A DNA stretch of 64,000 nucleotides from Thalassobius sp047123305 (GTDB taxonomy: Bacteria > Pseudomonadota > Alphaproteobacteria > Rhodobacterales > Rhodobacteraceae), in assembly GCF_047123305.1 (NCBI RefSeq), contig NZ_CP138918.1, positions 4,154,001 to 4,218,000 on the forward strand. The letters are read 5' to 3'. The notes below the pieces were generated by a model. The model ran no database searches. It was not told the DNA's origin and worked only from the letters and a program-made list of their open reading frames with translations. This document shows positions 61,191-64,000 of the stretch, piece by piece (positions within the stretch are counted from its first letter, which is position 1; each line of letters starts with the position of its first letter). Both the position numbers and the translations under genes were made by a program.

Positions 61191-61220
61191 TGATCCAACT
61201 TCCCCCTCGGCCCGTAACAG
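61191..61220 (+). promoter_or_regulatory. Sigma-E-type promoter of rpoE-chrR
   Basis: TGATCCAA (61191-61198), 14 bases, then CGTAAC (61213-61218). The motif and spacing are the same as on the divergent lipid-operon side. This implies that RpoE drives its own operon. Confidence 0.75.
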
Positions 61221-61311
61221 GTCTATGCTGACGGAAAGCTATAACAGAACACGCCCGATCCAACGTCGCGCCGCGACAGAGGGAAACGGGCCACGCAGGG
61301 AGCGGATAGAG

Positions 61312-61914
61312 GTGGCGTCAGCACCTTTGGATGGATCGGTTAGCGGGACCACGGGGGGCGCCACGCCCTCGCCCAACATTGCGCCTGAAACGCAGTGGAT
61401 GCTGGCCGTGCGCGATCAACGGGACAAGGCGGCCTTTGCACAGCTGTTTGACCATTTCGCGCCCCGTCTCAAAGGATTCGCCATACGCTCTGGCTCTGCG
61501 CCCGCGCAGGCGGAGGAGATCGTACAAGACGTGATGCTGACAGTCTGGCGCAAGTCGGACCAGTTTGATCCACACCGCGCGCAAGTCTCGGCTTGGATCT
61601 ATCAGATCACACGTAACCGGCAGATCGACCTGCACCGCAAATTGGGCCGCCCCGTGCCCGAAGAGTTGAAAGAGGACCCTGGGTCAGAGCCCGACGCCTC
61701 TCAAATCCTAGCGGTGCAGCAAGAGACCACGAAACTCAAAGACGCGCTGTCCCGACTGGCCCCGAACCAGCGGGAGGTGATCGAAAAGGCCTATCTGGGT
61801 GAGCTGAGCCATCAGGACATCAGCGATAAAACCGGACTGCCGCTTGGCACGATCAAATCCCGCATCCGGCTTGGACTGGAACGGCTGCGTCATGACCTTA
61901 AGGGAATGCGATAA
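61312..61914 (+). CDS. rpoE: ECF sigma factor RpoE (singlet-oxygen type)
   Basis: A 200-residue ECF sigma factor from GTG 61312. Region 2: MLAVRDQRDKAAFAQLFDHFAPRLKGFAIRSGSAPAQAEEIVQDVMLTVWRKSDQFDP; region 4: LKDALSRLAPNQREVIEKAYLGELSHQDISDKTGLPLGTIKSRIRLGLERLRHDL. This matches the ECF11 group that pairs with ChrR and answers singlet oxygen. The frame is open upstream; ATG 61225 would give 229 residues but lies almost on the predicted transcription start, and homologues are about 190 residues, so GTG with AGGGAG upstream is preferred. ChrR follows one base after the stop. Confidence 0.85.
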   Translation: MASAPLDGSVSGTTGGATPSPNIAPETQWMLAVRDQRDKAAFAQLFDHFAPRLKGFAIRSGSAPAQAEEIVQDVMLTVWRKSDQFDPHRAQVSAWIYQITRNRQIDLHRKLGRPVPEELKEDPGSEPDASQILAVQQETTKLKDALSRLAPNQREVIEKAYLGELSHQDISDKTGLPLGTIKSRIRLGLERLRHDLKGMR

Positions 61915-61915
61915 G

Positions 61916-62560
61916 ATGCGCGCAATTACCCATCATACCCCTGATGCGCTTCTGGCGGCTTATGCCGCTGGCACGCTCTCGCCTGCCTTCTCCCTGGTGG
62001 TGGCGACCCATATCTCGATCTGTGCCGAATGCCGTGCCGCGCTGGAAGGCCACCATGCCGTTGGCGGCGCGTTGTTAGACGGTTCGGAAACGGCAATCCT
62101 GTCCGACGCGCTGAAATCCGACATTCTGGCAATGCTGGATGATCCAACCCCCGCCGCCACACCCCTGGCCGCCCGCGAAGGTGAAGGCATCTATCCCGGC
62201 CCGGTGATCGAAGCGCTGAAGGGCAAGAAACCACGCTGGCGGTCGCTGGGACTGGGTTTGAAACAGGCGATTCTAAGCGATGACGAACATGGCTCTGTCC
62301 GGCTGCTGCATATCCCTGCGGGTCAGGCGGTGCCGGATCACGGTCACAACGGGATGGAGCTGACGTTGGTTCTGCAAGGCAGCTTTAGCGATGAAACCGG
62401 CCAGTTTGCCCGCGGCGATCTGGAAGTGGCGGATGAGGATCTGGATCACACGCCCGTCGCGGATGGTGGTGCGCCCTGTATCTGTCTGGCGGCAACAGAT
62501 GCGCCGCTGCGATTCCACAGCTTCATGCCGCGCCTGTTCCAGCCGTTTTTCCGGATATAA
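61916..62560 (+). CDS. chrR: Zinc-binding anti-sigma factor ChrR
   Basis: A 214-residue anti-sigma factor. The N-terminal zinc anti-sigma domain has HHTPDALLAAYAAG with H6/H7 and the HxxxCxxC motif H32-C36-C39 (THISICAECR). The C-terminal cupin (about 120-195) has HGHNGMELTLVLQGSFSDETGQFARGDLEVADEDLDHTP, with the ligand set of H, H, E and later H needed for the singlet-oxygen response. It holds RpoE inactive until released. Start ATG at 61916, one base after the RpoE stop. Length matches the Rhodobacter protein. Confidence 0.9.
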   Translation: MRAITHHTPDALLAAYAAGTLSPAFSLVVATHISICAECRAALEGHHAVGGALLDGSETAILSDALKSDILAMLDDPTPAATPLAAREGEGIYPGPVIEALKGKKPRWRSLGLGLKQAILSDDEHGSVRLLHIPAGQAVPDHGHNGMELTLVLQGSFSDETGQFARGDLEVADEDLDHTPVADGGAPCICLAATDAPLRFHSFMPRLFQPFFRI

Positions 62561-62590
62561 GCCGCGACTGCGCTGACCTCTGCACCCGCC

Positions 62591-63151
62591 TCACTTGGCG
62601 CAGAGCAGCTCCACCATATGGGCCACGACGGACAAAAGCTGGCGCAGCTGCGCCTCGCTTTTGGCTTGGAATTTGTAGCCCACACAGGTGATCCGGACCC
62701 ATTCGGCCATCTGTTCGACACTCAGGTCATGGCCCGCCAGAACCTCCGCATGATCGGCAAACAGCTCCAGCAGCAGGGCCTGCTTGATCTCATCCACCTC
62801 TGACATTGCCTGATGTCCCGCCGCGCTGAGGCTTTCTTCCAACGTTTCCACTTCGGGTGAGGCGGTCATGATGAGGTAAGGCTGCACCAGCGCAATCTCG
62901 AAAAAGACGTTCAGCTTGGCCGTCAGCGTGCCGCCCTTCGCCCATTCAGCGCGGGTCTGTTCCTCAATCTGAATGCCGGCATGACGGATCAAATCACACA
63001 GCAGCACATCTTTGTTGGAGAAGGCATTGTAGACCGTCTGACGGGCCACCCCTGCCTCTTCGGCGATGTCCTTCATCGTGGTTTTCTTCAGCCCGTAGCG
63101 GGTGAATACCCGCATGGCGGCGTCAAGGATATCTGTCTTGCTGTCACTCAT
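62591..63151 (-). CDS. TetR-family regulator of the molybdenum hydroxylase operon
   Basis: A 186-residue TetR protein. HTH KTDILDAAMRVFTRYGLKKTTMKDIAEEAGVARQTVYNAFSNKDVLLCDLIRHAG at about residues 4-58. ATG 63151 is chosen because the predicted -10 ends at 63158, which would make this start nearly leaderless; the in-frame ATG at 63160 would lie within that -10. No SD is visible for either. Divergent from the iorA-like gene, with a symmetric operator between them. Confidence 0.8.
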   Translation of the reverse strand: MSDSKTDILDAAMRVFTRYGLKKTTMKDIAEEAGVARQTVYNAFSNKDVLLCDLIRHAGIQIEEQTRAEWAKGGTLTAKLNVFFEIALVQPYLIMTASPEVETLEESLSAAGHQAMSEVDEIKQALLLELFADHAEVLAGHDLSVEQMAEWVRITCVGYKFQAKSEAQLRQLLSVVAHMVELLCAK

Positions 63152-63157
63152 ACTGGG

Positions 63158-63190
63158 CATATTGACAAAAATGGCCCAAGTGTCAATATT
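63158..63190. promoter_or_regulatory. Symmetric operator with back-to-back promoters
   Basis: Inverted repeat ATATTGACA (63159-63167), 13 bases, TGTCAATAT (63181-63189). Each arm contains TTGACA, and 17 bases later on each strand lies AATATT (plus, 63185-63190) or AATATG (minus, 63163-63158). One element thus acts as the -35 of one direction and the -10 region of the other. A TetR dimer bound here would shut both promoters. Confidence 0.65.
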
Positions 63191-63320
63191 GGACACAAAG
63201 ACGAGTCGTGTACATTTGCCCAATTCGGTCAGCATCGCGGACCCATTCTGGCCAAGCACACGGCGCGCCATAGGTTAGGAACAGGACTCTGGCAGCTTTT
63301 GCCACCAAGGAGATTGCAGC

Positions 63321-63785
63321 ATGAAACTGATTGTGAACGGACAAGCGCGGGAGGTGGACGTCGAAGACGACATGCCGCTGCTTTGGGTATTGCGGGACGA
63401 ACTGGGCGTCACCGGTGTGAAATACGGTTGCGGCATCGCCCAATGTGGCGCCTGCACCGTGCATGTGGATGGACAGGCGGTACGCAGCTGCCAGATGTCC
63501 GCCGGATCCTTGGAAGACGGCGCAGAGGTCACCACGATCGAGGGACTCGGCACGCCGGAGGCGCTGAATGTGGTGCAAGAAGCCTGGATTGAGCATCAGG
63601 TGGCACAATGTGGCTACTGCCAATCCGGTCAGATCATGCAGGCCGCCGCCCTGCTGGAGATGAACGACGCCCCCACCGACGCCGAGATAGACGCCGCCAT
63701 GAGTGGCAATCTCTGCCGCTGTGGCACCTACCCCCGTATTCGCGCCGCTGTGAAATCGGCCGCCACCAAACTGCAGGAGGCCTGA
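63321..63785 (+). CDS. iorA: 2Fe-2S subunit of a molybdenum hydroxylase (IorA/XdhC-type small subunit)
   Basis: A 154-residue protein with two 2Fe-2S clusters: plant-type YGCGIAQCGACTVHVDGQAVRSC at about 36-58 and the helical CGYCQSGQI with GNLCRCGTY at about 97-140. This is the electron-transfer subunit of aldehyde/isoquinoline 1-oxidoreductase-type enzymes. AAGGAG SD upstream. The catalytic subunit follows two bases later. No separate FAD subunit is seen, in line with the IorAB type, which passes electrons to a cytochrome. Confidence 0.88.
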   Translation: MKLIVNGQAREVDVEDDMPLLWVLRDELGVTGVKYGCGIAQCGACTVHVDGQAVRSCQMSAGSLEDGAEVTTIEGLGTPEALNVVQEAWIEHQVAQCGYCQSGQIMQAAALLEMNDAPTDAEIDAAMSGNLCRCGTYPRIRAAVKSAATKLQEA

Positions 63786-63787
63786 TC

Positions 63788-64000
63788 ATGTCCCGTATGC
63801 GTAAAATCGGCCGTCGTGCTTTCCTGATTGGCTCTGCCGCAGTTGTCGGCGGCATCGCCTTTGGCGCTTATGCGGTGAACAAACCGCATGACAACCCGCT
63901 GTCGACCGGTCGGAAGGATGGTGAAGCGACGTTTAATCCCTTTGTGAAAATCACCGGTGACAAGATCACCCTGATCGCCCCCCATGCCGACAAAGGCCAG
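63788..64000 (+). CDS. iorB: Molybdopterin-binding catalytic subunit, 3' end cut by window edge
   Basis: The first 71 residues of a large protein: MSRMRKIGRRAFLIGSAAVVGGIAFGAYAVNKPHDNP, a twin-arginine signal, then NPFVKITGDKITLIAPHADKGQ, the start of the xanthine dehydrogenase/IorB catalytic subunit. ATG 63788 is two bases after the iorA-like stop. The rest runs off the window. The Tat signal places the mature enzyme in the periplasm with its small subunit carried along. Substrate unknown. Confidence 0.82.
   Translation, partial: MSRMRKIGRRAFLIGSAAVVGGIAFGAYAVNKPHDNPLSTGRKDGEATFNPFVKITGDKITLIAPHADKGQ

Noticed and set aside
61117..61311. Long N-terminal extension of RpoE
   Set aside because: It begins upstream of the predicted RpoE promoter and overlaps the divergent promoter, so it cannot be translated from the rpoE transcript; homologues lack it.

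Overview
The window reads as chromosomal DNA of a marine alphaproteobacterium of the Roseobacter group (Rhodobacterales; Phaeobacter/Ruegeria/Tritonibacter-like). Signs are the high-GC codon use, an RpoE-ChrR pair with a divergent lipid-modification operon, carnitine and tripartite-tricarboxylate (TTT) uptake operons, AcnB, ThyX and a small SdhE. The assignment is by gene content and protein similarity from memory, with no database search. No rRNA, tRNA, CRISPR array, insertion sequence or prophage was seen. Coding density is high and most start sites could be fixed from Shine-Dalgarno (SD) positions or translational coupling.

Layout. 1-3.7 kb: end of a DoxX gene, an ArsC/Spx-like reductase, a cold-shock protein, a small secreted protein, an HPF/RaiA-like ribosome factor and thyX. 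3.8-6.2 kb: a surface lipoprotein plus a Slam-type outer-membrane protein, a probable type XI secretion pair. 6.2-13.6 kb: glyoxalase I, two tandem DUF1194 von Willebrand-type proteins, an LdtR-like regulator, sdhE with an XRE regulator, an aspartate aminotransferase and a MATE pump. 14-20.1 kb: a membrane hybrid histidine kinase, PPK2, parE and an AT-richer small ORF. 20.3-29.7 kb: a catabolic unit of unknown substrate (TctCBA transporter, AtuA-like DUF1446 protein, DUF4387 protein, threonine aldolase), divergent from a TctD/TctE two-component system that carries its own periplasmic binding protein.

29.7-42 kb: methyltransferase, acnB, a TetR gene facing an aruI-aruH-like arginine transaminase pair, a FabMG-family protein, a LysE exporter coupled to a 2-oxoglutarate oxygenase, and pepT. 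42.1-53.4 kb: a compact carnitine island. It encodes acyl-CoA dehydrogenase, CoA ligase, enoyl-CoA hydratase, BKACE, SDR and a carnitine dehydrogenase-thioesterase fusion, with a divergent GlxA/CdhR-type activator and a quaternary-amine ABC transporter. Together these could take gamma-butyrobetaine or carnitine to glycine betaine. 53.8-57.1 kb: a Tat-signal haloalkane dehalogenase with a divergent LysR, gluconokinase and a DUF2177 protein. 57.1-62.6 kb: an SDR/CFA-synthase-like/DUF1365/flavin oxidase operon divergent from rpoE-chrR; both sides have matching sigma-E-type promoters with identical spacing. 62.6-64 kb: a TetR gene sharing a symmetric operator-promoter with a molybdenum hydroxylase (IorAB-like) operon that runs off the right edge.

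The best candidates for new biology are the AtuA/DUF4387/TTT/threonine aldolase unit with its three-part TctD-TctE-binding-protein sensor, and the alphaproteobacterial Slam/lipoprotein pair.
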